NCBI GenBank assembly: GCA_030704615.1 | Contig: CM060732.1 | Location: 57,515,053-57,579,052 of the forward strand | Source of the DNA: Takakia lepidozioides | Taxonomy: Eukaryota > Streptophyta > Takakiopsida > Takakiales > Takakiaceae | Direction of reading: 5' to 3' | DNA: 64,000 nt | Shown here: positions 29,839 to 42,128 of the stretch, in pieces | Numbering within the stretch: position 1 is the stretch's first letter | How the letters are laid out: the number at the start of each line of letters is the position of its first letter | Program-made: the position numbers and the translations under genes | Notes under the pieces: generated by a model | Database searches by the model: none | What the model was told of the DNA's origin: nothing | What the model saw: the letters and a program-made list of their open reading frames with translations, nothing else

Positions 29839-32612
29839 TTAAATTTTACTGGTGCTAACAATGTCAAAGCTGATGCCATTCTTCTGCAAGCCCTGCTGCA
29901 GATCATTAACACCTAACACGGTGCCTGGTGTGTATACACCTCCTTTAGGTAGATGCTTTCTCTCATCCAACACTATGAGTGCCGCCTGAATCAGGCAGAT
30001 AGGTGTTGTCAAATACCCAATGTCTGGCCCGGCAATGCGGGTCACCACCTGCTTGTCAGGAACCGATGTGGAGGTGACAGTGCGGGGATCACTGTAGCCC
30101 CGTCCGACAAACCACATCTTGAATGAAGAGCTGTTCACCTCCTCCTCCGTGGGACCATCCGTTTGGAACACCCCAAACGAAAAAAACTCAGGGTACCGCA
30201 AGAGCATGCTCCGGCCTAAACTGAAAGTGCCAAGCACTCCCACAAAGAGCCCTATCAAGAACAACCCAATAACCCCAATTATTGATTTTTGGACAACGTA
30301 GCACCCGTAATGTACAGGCTTTATGGACGCAATAGCATTTCTCCGTCTCTCCAGTGTCTCACTATCTTCTGCCTCGGCTGCGGGTAGGCCATTGGGATTC
30401 TCCACAATTGTGGAGAGCAGCCTGCGAACCACTGCTGCATCGGCTGACGGAAGCTTCATTGCCCATCCTCCAGCATGCTCTTCCCATTGGACAAGCCCCG
30501 GCTTCTTGGCTGGCCCCCCGGGTATCTATAAAACCACAATGTTGGTCAGCCACAGTAACCTTCTCCTGACTTGGCTCCATTTACGGTACTGCCTCTACAC
30601 TCCAAAAATCCAACTTACTTGTGGGGCTTCATGAATTCCATCTTGAGCCCAAGGAAAAAAGAGCAATCAGTCACAGACCCGAGTCTAGGGATGTTGGCCC
30701 AGCAACACTCCCAGTAAAAATATCACCAGGAAAAGAAGGGGGAGGAAACTTAAGAAGAAGAAGAAGAAGAGCCAAATGTAAGATTACCTGCAGCCGTGCC
30801 CGTCTGGGCCTTGATTTCCGAAGCTTCTGGAGCTGGGCCACATTCATAACACTCAGCACAAAAGACTCCCATGTCCCAATATTACCCTTCAATCTATTCA
30901 AATCTGATTCCAAAACCAGATAAGAATCCACACTGTTGGGCACTGATGGGGGCTCAAATTGACGTGTGTTGAAGATTACTCCCAGTTCAGCAGGTATTGA
31001 ATCATAACCACAGGCATTGAGTATCAGCGCACCTGTTGCCATTTGGTTTCACTGCATCAGTCAGGAATAAGCTTTAAGCTTGCACACTATATCTAAAGGA
31101 GGTTGAAAAACAGTTCACATACTGTTGCCCAGAAGCAAGGAAGTTAGTAGGACAGAAACGGTAAGAGCATGAACTCCTATTTCGACACACATGTCCTTGG
31201 TTTGAGGGCACTAACTTGGAAGTGCCATGCTCACTTGATGGCATCCCATCACAAGAAGCTTCACTGATCTCACACACGAATGTAACATCATGTGATGGAT
31301 GGAGATATTGAAGAGGCCATGCGGTCATTGACACTTCTCTGTGACATCCTAATTCCTGTGGGGATTACAAGCCCTCATGGGCAAGTCATGGGGCCCTTGA
31401 CACGTTGGATACAAGACTGAACCCAAGGGATTAGCAAAACACAGGCACATTGCCAATCAAAATCCTGTTAGTCAGGACTGAGTGCTAATTTGAGGACACC
31501 GACATCAAATTAGAAATAATGTCATTCACTGAAAACATATAGAAACAGTGAAGGAAAAACAAGTTTGTCCTATGCTATGATTACACACACAATAATGTCA
31601 GCCTATAGTATGTGAGTTTCTGTGAGAGATTGCCCTATGGTATCATCACTAACAAGCAAGAAAACATTCAGTGTCCATCTTCTCCATGACCGATGACATA
31701 ATGCAGGATCTGTAACAAGGATCTGGGATCCAACTGTTGAAGTGTGTGAGTGCATTATTCGATAAAGATGGCCACCTGCCTGAGAAAATTATAAAATCTT
31801 AAATGCACCTAATCCTGGAAGAGTGGGCTCCATCCAGAACTGGAATTTGAAGGTAATGAGTGAAGCCAATCAACCATGTCAAAAAGATGAACCTGAGGAG
31901 TAGCTCTTGTGGTAGAGGTTTTCTTACTGACACAACCTGACCACCACAAAATCCACAAACACACTGAAAGCGGTTCATAATCAACTCTGGACACACATCT
32001 CATCCGCTCTCATATTCAAATCATGCTGGGTTGATGCAACTTCTGCACAGTGGTTAGCCAAACATCTCCCACTGATACATGAAAAGATGGATCGTGGACC
32101 ACCCCCAAAGTGTCTTGGTTTCAAATCTGCTTTCAACCCAAATGAAACGACGGAGAATGGGCACAGCTCCGAATGTACTAAACCTTCATCTCCATACCTG
32201 TGTCCTGGGCCCTTTCATGGTAGAGAGCTTCCACCGTCTCCATGAACTCGGGCTCCCCTGTCACATCCAGGTAATCAACCCCAGCGTCCACACAGGCCTT
32301 CACCACGGGCAGGCCATACTTGCGGTAAGGTCCCACACAGCTGATCAACAGCTTGGTTTTTTGGCAGAGAGAAACAAGAGACTCTACATTCTGAACATCT
32401 GCTTCGAAGATGGGGATGGAAGGAGACACCGCGGGATCCTGTGCCGCCCATGTGAGAGCGGCCGCCAGCTTTTTCTTGCTACGCCCAGCTATGGCGATGT
32501 GCAAGGTCTTCCCACCTGGCCGTTCCCTGAACTTGAGAATCTCCCGCAAGACATACTTCCCAGTGTAGCCCGACGCCCCTAATATCACCACATCCACCAC
32601 CTCTTCCACCAT
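29839..32612 (-). CDS. Saccharopine dehydrogenase-like oxidoreductase (SCCPDH family), three exons
   Basis: Exons on the minus strand: 32612-32198, 31032-30788 and 30525-29839. Exon-intron edges are GT/AG (GTATGG...CAACAG; GTAATC...TTATAG). Joined length is 1,347 bp, giving 448 residues with phase kept. The N-terminus has a Rossmann motif GASGYTG (residues 12-18) for NAD(P) binding; exon 2 begins inside the family signature NACGYDSIPAELG; PNSV and RPRRAR follow. A hydrophobic stretch at about 301-322 (IIGVIGLFLIGLFVG) is the membrane-associated segment usual in this family. An upstream in-frame ATG at 32654 exists, but MVEEVVDVVILGASG fits family starts better. The enzymatic substrate of plant members is unknown. 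It appears intact. Confidence 0.88.
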
Positions 32613-32724
32613 AGCTCGTCTCTCTCGCTCGCTCTGTATGTGTATGCACAACACCCAACACCCAACCAGTATGGCACACCATAGAAGAGGCCCGGGAGTT
32701 TAATGCCAGCCCAAGGGTCCTGCC

Positions 32725-32795
32725 TGCGTGGCACCCCCCACGCCCCCAGACGCACGCGCTTCGCGCGGTCGCCGCGGCCCGGGACCCCTTGGTCT
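32725..32795. promoter_or_regulatory. CpG-rich block upstream of the dehydrogenase-like gene
   Basis: CGCACGCGCTTCGCGCGG and neighbouring GC-rich bases stand out from AT-rich surroundings, about 110-180 bp before the start codon of the minus-strand gene. Probable core promoter region; no factor site is named. Confidence 0.35.
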
Positions 32796-33043
32796 GCTCA
32801 TATTTTTGTGTACCGAATTCTACTGAGTGAGGTTAGAATGTCGCGTTGATCTGCAAAAACTGCTTATAAGCGTAGGAGATTGTTCTGAGCAGGGCATGAA
32901 AGTAGGATTCTCCCTGGAGTTTGTAAGGTACTTGGCAGGGTTGAGACGGTTCCTCATTAGAGTCCAATGAACTTATATGAATGTTAAGCTTACTAGCACT
33001 CCTCCATGAAGAACTTGGCAAAATGTTGATGCTGGGGAGTTTT

Positions 33044-33935
33044 GGGCATGAAGGTCTACTGCGGAGCATGGAGCAGCGCTGGCATGAGGTTTTTAGAGAT
33101 CCCTCACAATGGTGGGTCAACCGCAATTGCAAGGTGTGGATTTCTAAAGTTTGTCCGTGCTGCAAGTGTTGGCTCTTCCTGTCATTATCATGATTAGGTA
33201 GTTTCGCTGGTGTTTACGAGGTACGTGTGAGGGTCAGCTTGGTCTTAGGAGGCCATGTTTAGGTCTAAGGCTGCCCAGCTGCACTGTGGTGGTCTCACAG
33301 ACCTCTTCAAGAAAAGCTAGCTGCTTTCATGATACAAGGTCAAGGACAATGTCGTGAGAGCAACTCTTTCAACACATTTCAGCTTGTTTTGCCCTGGTAT
33401 CAGAGACATCCCTAATATTTTATGTTGAATTCTGGGAGCTATGGTTTGTTGGGTGGATCTATGGTGGTTTGGTGTGATTTTGACAAGGTACTGCAAATGT
33501 GGCAACAGGAAAGTATCCAAAAACAGATAACAGAGGTGAGAAGTGTTGGAATGAATATTTGTTGGACCCCAGTCAATGGTGGGACAATCGAGGCAAAAAG
33601 GTGAATACCTGTTAGATGCATCACAAAGCTTGATTGGAAATTGTCATCCCCTAACTCTCCCCAGCACATTTTATAAGTCTTGGAGCAATTCAGCCTAGGG
33701 GCTAGTGTGTGATAAGTAAGGTTGGGGTGTTGGCTAGAACAAACCAGGATGCCATTGTCAGCTGCTACCAGTAAGGCGAGGATCTATAAATTACTGGTGC
33801 AGAGGCAGGGATAGCTGAAGGAGCAGGGATGGAGTGTGGGTCCAGATTCATCCAAGAGGGCAGGATTTCAAGCACAAGATTACTAATGGTTCCCTGTGGA
33901 TCGATAGCTACAAGAAACCTGCATGGGTAGATGGT
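33044..33935 (+). pseudogene. PDF-motif exons of an organellar single-stranded-DNA-binding (OSB) protein
   Basis: Three plus-strand pieces match the PDF motif of plant OSB proteins, which bind ssDNA in mitochondria and plastids. First, WHEVFRDPSQWWVNRNCK at 33080-33133, followed by a GTGTGG donor. Second, EYLLDPSQWWDNRGKK at about 33554-33600, followed by GTGAAT. Third, IHPRGQDFKHKITNGSLWID ending in KPAWVDGQ at about 33845-33935. The second and third form one complete PDF motif split by an intron. No N-terminal transit peptide or OB fold is visible upstream, so this is a partial copy. The third piece continues in frame into PPR codons. Confidence 0.6.
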
Positions 33936-36748
33936 CAAGTGGAAGCAGAAGCACCGGCACAGTTGATAAATCCAGGCACCTCCACTATGACCATAGCTTC
34001 CAATAGATGGCCAAGAGAAGGAGTTCACACTGCCTCTTCTGGCACTTCTGGGCACGTGAGGATGCTATGTGAGGCAGGGCAACTGAAAGAGGCTCTACAG
34101 ACTTTATATCAAGGACTTATTTCAGCAGATTCAGATACTTATGTCTGTCTCTTGCATAAGTGCACCAAGATGAAAGGCCTGGAAGCTGGAAAGCAGGTGC
34201 ACGCTCACATTATCCAAAGTGGATTCAAACCCAATGTTTTTATACACAACACCCTGGTCAACATGTATGTAAATTGTGGGAGCATCATGGATGCACACCA
34301 AGTGTTCGACGAAATGCCTGAACGAGGTTTGATCACGTGGAATATAATGATTGCAGGATTTACCAAGCATGGGTGTGGTAGGAATGTGTTGAGGACTTAC
34401 GAGCAAATGATGCAGGAAGGGGTGAAGCCCAACCATATCACGTTCGTTTGCATTCGCAATGCATGTTCAAGCCTTGCAGCCCTCGAAAAGGGCAAAGAGG
34501 TCCATGGTGACATCATCAAAGCTGGAATTGTACCAGATGCCATTCTGAACACTGCCCTGATGAACATGTATGCTAAATGTAGGAGCATCCAGGATGCAAA
34601 GGGAGTGTTCAACAATATGCCTGAACAAAATGTGGTGTCCTGGAGTGCTATGATTGCAGGATATGTGCGGCATAGGTGTGGGATGGAGGCTTTGGAGACC
34701 ATTGAGCAAATGATGCGGGAAGGGGTGAAGCCCAACCAGGTCACGTTCATTTGTGTTTGCAATGCGTGTGCGAGCCTGGCAGCCCTGGAAAAAGGCAAAC
34801 AGGTCCATGCTGACATCATGAAAGCTGGAATTCTGCCAGGTGTCATTTTGGATACTGCCCTGGTAGACATGTATGCCAAATGTGGGAGCATCAAGATGCA
34901 AAGGGAGTCTTCGAAAAAATGGCTGAACGAAATGTGGTGTCATGGAGTGTGATGATCGCAGGATATGTCCAACGTGGGTTTGGGATGGAAGCTTTGGAGA
35001 CCTATGAGCAGATGATGGGGGAAGGGGTGAAGCCCAACCAGGTCACGTTTGGTTGCATTTGCAATGCATGTGCAAACCTGGGAGCCCTGGAAAAAGGCAA
35101 ACAGGTCCATGCTGACATCATGAAAGCTGGAACTCTACCAGGTGTCATTCTGGACACTGCCCTTGTGGACATGTATGCCAAATGCGGGAGCATTGAGGAT
35201 GCAAAGGGAGTGTTTGACAACATGGCTGAACAAAATGTGGTGTCATGGAGTGCAATGATTGCATGATACGCCCAGCACGGGTGTGGGATGGAGGCTTTGG
35301 GGACCTATGACCGAATGATATGGAAGGGGTGAAGCAACCAGGTCACGTTTGTCTGCATTTGCAATGTGTGTGCGAGCTTGGTAGCCCTGGAAAAAGGCAA
35401 AGAGGTCCACACTGTCATCTTGAGAACTGGAATTGTATCAGATACCATTCTGAACAGTACCCTTGTGGCCATGTATGTGAAATGTGGGAGCATCGAAGAT
35501 GCAAAGGGAGTGTTTGACACTATGGCTGAACGAAATTTGGTGTCCTGGAATACGATGATCACAGGATATGCCCAGCATGGGTGCTGGATGGAGACTTTGG
35601 GGACCTATGAGCAAATGATGCAGGAAGGGGCGAAGCCTGACCAGGTCACATTTGTTTTTGCTTGTAATGCTTGTGCCTGCCTGGCAGCTCTCGGAAAGGG
35701 CAAAGAAGTCCATGCTGACATCATGAAAGCTGGAATTGTACCAGGTGTCATTCTGGACACTGTCCTTATGGACATGTATGCTAAATGCGGGAGTGTCAAG
35801 GATGCAAAGGGAGTGTTTGACAAAATGGCTGAACGAAATATGGTTTCATGGAGTGCAATGATTGCAGGATGTGCCCAGCATGGTTGTCATAGGGAAGCCC
35901 TGCAACTATTTGAAGGTATGCAAAAGGAAGGCTTCAAGCCAAATGGTACGCCTTTATAAGTGTTCTACAAGCATGTAGCCATGGGGGCCTAATGGATGAA
36001 GGCAGACACTAATTCGATTCTCTGAGTCGAGATCATGGCCTCACTCTTATAGTGGAGCACTTCGGCTGCATGGTGGACCTTCTTGGCCGTGCAGGGCAAT
36101 TGGATGAGGCTGAGGACTTCATTAACGAAATGCCAGTCCAACCAAATGTGGTGGTGTGGAAAGCCTTGCTGGGTGCCTGCAGAATTCATGGCAATGTGGA
36201 GGTGGCAGAACGTGCGGCAAAATCTATTCTTAGGTGGGATCGACAGGATGCTACTACTTATGTGCTGCTATCAAATATCTATGCCGCACCTGGCAGGTGG
36301 GATGATACTGCAAAGGTAAGAACAATGATGAAAATCAGAGGTGTCCAAAAGCAACCAGATTCCTGCTACATAGAGATCGGCAACCGGGTCCACAAGTTTG
36401 TGGTAGATGACAAACTGCATCCGCAAATTGAGGAAATCTGTGCTGAGCTGAGAAGACTGTATGGGCAGATGGAGGAGGCAGGGTATGTGCCTGACACACG
36501 CTTTGTGTTGCATGATGTGGGGGAGGAGCAAAAAAGGAATTTTCTCTGCCTTCACTGTGAGAATGGCCATTGCCTTTGGCCTGATCAGCACGGCCCCAGG
36601 CACGCCTCTTCATGTCATCAAGAACTTTCGGGTGTGGGGTGACTGTCACACAGCCACTAAGATTGTTGGGCGAGCAATTCTTGTACGGGATTCCAACCGC
36701 TTTCACCACTTCGAAAATGGGGTGTGTTCTTGCGAGGAATACTGGTGA
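33936..36748 (+). pseudogene. PPR-DYW gene, decayed
   Basis: PLS-class PPR array: an initial divergent set (34080-34390), then about five near-identical P-L-S triplets of 300-303 bp (KGKEVHADIMKAGI, DTALVDMYAKCGSI, AKGVFDNMAEQNVVSW), then the E/E+ region (MVDLLGRAGQLDEAEDFI at about 36064) and a DYW domain ending CSCEEYW at 36745. DYW domains perform C-to-U RNA editing in organelles. Lesions: one-base loss near 34890, TGA at 35264, TGA at 35330, frame change near 35945, TAA at 36010, and a shift near 36555 just after the catalytic HxE (HCE). Not functional as it stands; the 3' end is otherwise complete. Confidence 0.8.
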
Positions 36749-36889
36749 ATTGATGTATTGTTACAGGTGTGAGTGTCTGGCTTCTTTCATTAAGACTATG
36801 AAGCTGCTTGGTTGCTTCACTGTTCCCTGGGAATGTTAGCCATGATGTTCAGTTGAGGGCATTTCATCCATGGCATTTTAACCCTCCAA

Positions 36890-37640
36890 GAACCGGCTAT
36901 GGGGTCTACCCAGCAGGAGGTGGGAATCAAGCCCGTAATTGCAGATGCACTCCCTCAGCCAACGGTAATGTCATTGACTATTGCTGTTCTGGTCAAACGC
37001 ATCCTGAAGTACCTCAAGGGCACCCTCCACATGCGCATCACATACAGCCGTGGCAATAATCCGAATCAGTATAAGACATATGTGGATGCAGATTTTGCAG
37101 CCGACACCGATTCCCGCAAGTCAAGATCAGGTTTTATTCTGATGCTCAACAATGGTCCAATTGCTTGGGGGAGTCAGAAGCAAGAGTGCACTGCAGTCAG
37201 TACGACCGAGGCAGAATACATTGCCGCACATCTTGGTGCACGCGAGACAGTCTGGCTCTTCCGACCGTTGAATGATCTTGGCTATCGCCCGTACATTGCC
37301 GCACATCTTGGTGCACGCGAGACAGTCTGGCTCTGCTGACTGTTGAATGATCTTGGCTATCGCCAGAACAGACCAACTACGCTGCAGAGTGACAATCAGT
37401 CTGCAATCCGGCTCATTCGAAACCCAGAGTTTCACCGCCGCACCAGACACATTGATCTTCACTATCACATCATCCGTGAGTATCAAGCCAATGGGGAGAT
37501 CAATGTGGTCTAAATTCCAACCAGAGATCAGCTCGCAGACCTGCTAACCAAGCCTCTGCCTCGCAATCAGTTCGTTCGCCTTCGCTCCCTCCTTGGACTT
37601 ACAGAGGCTACTGTTCAGCCTCCATTACTCTAAGTGGGAG
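36890..37640 (+). pseudogene. Ty1/copia RNase H remnant
   Basis: Encodes the end of a copia polyprotein: VKRILKYLKGTLH, YVDADFAADTDSRKSRSGF, SQKQECTAVSTTEAEYIAA, then SDNQSAIRLIRNPEFHRRTRHIDLHYH and LADLLTKPLP. A 75-bp tandem duplication (37217-37366 region) repeats the AHLGARETVWL segment. TGA at about 37339 and TAA at 37511 interrupt it. The 5' part of the element is missing; the 3' LTR follows directly. Confidence 0.8.
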
Positions 37641-38032
37641 TGTAGAAGGTAGTATACAACCTAGCATACAGAGCAATGTAGGCTATGTACTTTCCCGCCC
37701 AGTCAGTGCCCATCCCGCGTTGTATGCAAGTATGATTGTTGACTGCACCTCTGCCTTATGAGGACGCTTCTAGGACCTGGCTCACTCTCTTTCGTCCTGT
37801 GTCCTGGAGAGTGAGCTTGACTCACTGTGTTCACGGCTTAGTCTTAGCAGTCTAAGTCAACTAGTGGTCAAGCTGTGGATTGTCATATCCACCTGAGCGT
37901 GTGCAAGCTTTATGAGTCCTGTGATTCAGTAAAGCAGTATTTTGCATATTCGTGTGTGTGTGTGTTCATGTGTTAATGTGAGTGGCTGATTAGAAAGGTG
38001 TTTGGGTCAACCTTTATCTTACTCTGTCTACA
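37641..38032 (+). repeat. 3' LTR of the copia remnant
   Basis: Starts TGTAGAAGG right after a purine-rich TAAGTGGGAG, and ends CTGTCTACA, so the ends form the inverted repeat TGTAGA/TCTACA. 392 bp. Contains a (GT)n-like run near 37950-37965. Confidence 0.75.
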
Positions 38033-38944
38033 ATAGATGTGACTACAGCCAGGCCAAGCCCAATCTCAGTTTTCTTAACTGATTTCTCTTGGCAGCAGAA
38101 GAAACATGTTGTCCCCTGTTCTCTTTTTTTTGTTTAAAACATGCATATATAAATGCAAAGGGCTTTTACAACATAACTTGGTTTTCTTTTTGAAATAAGG
38201 TATGATGTACATTTTTATTTTTATTTTTGAAAGGGCCGATCCCTTGGAGAGAGACTCGGTGAGATGATGCCAATGGGAGTTGACATAAATAAGAGCATCT
38301 TCCCCTTGCACGGTTAAAGAGGAGGGTTGTAAATTGTAAATTGAAGTCTAGTCTGATCTGTTCCAACCGGACACGAGACCTATGCCACGAGAATGTAAGC
38401 ATGGCCTAACCCACACACATACACACAAAAAGGCATACATGAGGATGCATTAACATAGGCTTCTCACCATACTTGATGTACACAACCTCTTCCCAAAATT
38501 CATGTGCGACATAGCAGCTATTAACTCTAAATACAGCTCTACTGCGTCAAGCGAAAACAAACTATGGACAGGTATCTTTCTTGTGATTTGAGAGCTTAGG
38601 AAGTAAGCAGCATAGCCAGCAGACTGAGAAAAAAATACGGAAGACAAATATGGACCTAGGCATGTATGTGGTCGAGTGGGTATATTATACGGGTAAAGAA
38701 TATGGCAACACCTCACATAGAGATTGGGAGAGAACATAGGGGATAATCAGCAAATGATACAAACCTTCTTACCTACAGGATGGTCTAAATGATGGTAGAA
38801 ACAAAAGCAAACAGAAGCCATAGCTACCAACCAGGACACATGTAACACATTGTTGTCATTTGACTGCACAGTTGTAGAGTAGGCAAAGATCACCCTTCGC
38901 AACACACAACTCATCCAGCACTATGTTGGTGTAGGCAATGTAAA
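38033..38944. other. No gene recognised
   Basis: AT-rich, with short frames only and a T-rich stretch at about 38205-38228. Confidence 0.4.
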
Positions 38945-39330
38945 ATCCCTCTCAAGAGCTCAATTCACCAACTTTCAAAATCTTGAGGCAGGCCTTTCTC
39001 AAGGCTGAGCCCTGGGTTCAATTGCTGGGTAGCTCTCGCACAGTAGCTTGAGTAGAGGGCTTTCTGGAGGAAATCTGGAAAGGCCATACCAATTGTCACT
39101 GCTGGGGTGCGCCCCTCACAAAGGCAACGTCTGTTCCCTCGGGTTCCGTGCCTGGTCTACGTCCACACGGCAAACGTCATCTTATGAGTACATTCTCTCA
39201 CACACAGCAGATTGATGCTTGTGTGTGAAGATGTGTCTGTTCCCTATTGTTCCGCCCAAACCAGGTGTGGGGTCTATGGCCACAAGGCTAAGGAAAACAA
39301 TGTCTTCTGAGTACATTCTCCTTCTTCGAG
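38945..39330 (+). mobile_element. LINE 3' fragments of the TC-tailed family
   Basis: Two pieces: a degraded C-terminal region with a family 3' end (CGTCATCTTATGAGTACATTCTC near 39180-39200), then another ending GGCCACAAGGCTAAGG ... TCTTCTGAGTACATTCTC near 39325. They show that the family at 1-7 kb is dispersed. Confidence 0.6.
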
Positions 39331-39439
39331 AACAACTGTGCAGTCACAGCAAAGTGTCACAGGTGTCCCAATTGGCAGCTATGGCTTCTGTTTGCGTCTG
39401 CTTCTAGCATTATTTAGACCACCCTGTAAGACTGTAGCC

Positions 39440-39970
39440 CATCATCACCCCTTTGTAAGCCTTTGCCTCCAGCTTTGTGCATAGTTCATTGGGTACGTGG
39501 ACGTAGCAGAGGGCTCCGAACACACGCAGATGTCCAATGGACCTGCGTTTGCTTGTGAGGATCGATAATCCCTAAGCCCTCTTTGTTTTTCTTTTGGCAA
39601 AGTTGTTCCCATGAAACGAGGGCTCTTCTGATTGGGCTCGCTGGGGTTGCCCCCCAAAGGAAGTTCCGCATCATAGCCTTTGATTTCTTTATTGGTTATT
39701 GCTCCAGGGTTCCACATTGCAGAGTAAAACCACTTGGTTGCAAGTAGGACCTGGTTGACCACCAGCGCTCGTCCAACAATAGAGAGCATCGCTGAGCTCC
39801 AGAAAGCCAATTTTTTCCTTATTTTCATGATGACCTCCTTCATCCTATTCTGCTGGGACAGGTTATGACCCACCTGATGGCCAAGCAGTTTGTGAGATTC
39901 TCCCTCCTGAAGCCAAGACAGCCCAAGGTCGATCCCCTATGGAAGGTAGTCTGCAGAGCCAGCTTGTAAG
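39440..39970 (-). pseudogene. L1-like LINE reverse transcriptase C-terminal fragment
   Basis: The minus frame at 39445-39873 encodes IRKKLAFWSSAMLSIVGRALVVNQVLLAT, a post-RT segment typical of plant L1 ORF2. It then shifts frame near 39675 to RNFLWGATPASPIRRALVSW and WEQLCQKKNKEGLGIID (39486-39674). Different LINE type from the TC-tailed family. Truncated. Confidence 0.7.
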
Positions 39971-42128
39971 ATAGACAAGATTCCAACCGATTTACAACAT
40001 GCACACTGCTTTTTGTCCTAAGGTGATTTTACATGTATTTGCTGCTAAAAGTGACTGTCACTCTGATGATATAGGGAGGATAAGGAGCCATGTTGTTTGC
40101 TTGTTGCTCATGCGTATGCAATTGACGGACAGGAATGTGAAGAGACCAACTGGAAGTTTGTAAAACCCTCATGAGGGTTTTGAGAAAAAAGCAAAGCTGA
40201 CTGCTACTTGTCTGTTCTTCTCTTTCCTTCTGTCTGTAAACTGCAGCCAGGCTATAATGAGAGAAGACGTAGACTATATCCATCTAGCTTCCCTTCCTTT
40301 ACTCTGCCACCTGCTTCACGACCATTGACATCTCCTACAAATCTGAAATCCTGTGTTATAATGGCTCAGAAAAAGAACAGCAACCATTAGTGAAACCGGT
40401 ACAGATATGGATGACTCTATCTGCAACAAAAGCTCCTACCTAATTAGCAGTAGCAATTCCTCTGTACTTCTCCCACAATAGCCCTCCTCCCTCCTCTCTC
40501 CTCTGTTACAAATTCTGGTCATTAATGAGAACCTGCCCCGACATTCCCAGTACTGGGATTGGATGGCAGATAGCTGTGAGACCTCCTGCCCCACCCATCT
40601 TCCACTGCAGCTATCACACTTGGATGGTGCTTGCTTCTACTTTGGCACACTACTCTCCCATCTACAGCACACCTAACCAACCACAAGGAGAAGACCACTC
40701 TTTCCCTAACGCTATGAAATTGATCCTAACAATCATAACCAACTGTCTCTACAAGGATGTACAGTGTACTAAAAGCAGTTAATCAGGAACTCGCAGGAGC
40801 TGCAAGCCCAAGGCAGATGACTTACCCAAGACCAATGGCACAACCCCCAAATTGAAAGCCATTCTTCAATGACAGGAGATTAATACCATCATCTGCACAG
40901 AAACCAGACCACCAGGCTACCCCACCACCAGGCTATTACTCATATTTCCTCATGCAATACACTGAGACCTATGCATGAAAAAAAACTACCTCATCTAGTG
41001 GAAACCACACGTCCAACCTGCAAAGGGTGCTGCTCCTCTTGGAATCCTTCAGGCCGAGACACAAGAACACATGTAGGAACCAGTGCACCGCAGGCTTGGA
41101 ACAGCACGTGTTTAAATTTATTAAGGTGCTTAGTGCCCAGGTTGGAACTACAGATAATACCAATACTTTGGATTTTCCACAGATAGCGGCCTAGTCTGTT
41201 ATCGTGCTATCCTCCAAAACTGCGATGTTCAAAGTTATCAATACTCAAGTACAGCTCAACAACACCATCAGTGGTGCTATAGAATCTAGAAGACATTGGT
41301 AAGAGTCCAGGCAATATTCAACAAACTACAGGTAAGAACTAGTGTCATTAAAGCATCACATGACCTGAATGCATGCTCCTGAATGAGATGTCATTCAGCT
41401 ACCTTCCATCTTAAGAGCAATTTGGAGTTCCTAATTTGCCCTCCAAACCACAAAACATCAGACCAACAAGGCATCCTCGTTGCCAAGAAAGGCCATATCC
41501 AGCTTCCAAGGTTATGCTGCTCAATGCCAACTCTCTAAGCTTGAAGTATGCGGGTGACAATTGTAACCACTTGCACTATCTAAGCTGCTAAATCTTACCT
41601 AGGTACCATGTGAAACTAGGATGCTGCTGTAATACTCACTTTTTTTGTTTATATCAATGTAAGCTACTACATCACTAGGCATTATTGATTTCCTCTCTGT
41701 GCATGAATGAGAGTCCAGTTTCAACAAAATACCTTCACAACAAAATGGAATCACAGCCTCAGAAATCCAACTTCTTGTTGGAGAAAAAAGAAATTATCAA
41801 ACAATGTGAATATTGTACAGGGCAAAATATGTTGACTTGTGATCTTCAGCCCTGTGGAGATTCGGAGACTTAAGCAGACTACCAACTTCCAGAACACTAT
41901 GGACAAAGCTACAACTCCAGAAAACACTATGAACAGACCTAAGCACTTTACTCCTTTAACAGCTCTGCAAAGCGCAGACCAAACAGTTACAGGGGTTCTA
42001 CTTGGCCACACCAAAATGGTGAAGGCATCAAACAGTGTCAAAGAGATTACACTCATAGACGTGAAGTTTCCTAGGGGAGGAGGTGGTAGTGTCCAGAAAC
42101 ACCATATTGGTCAGATAGAATAAGACCT
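39971..42128. other. Intergenic region, no gene recognised
   Basis: Only short frames without motifs. The right edge should contain the 3' UTR of the histone H1 gene. Confidence 0.45.
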
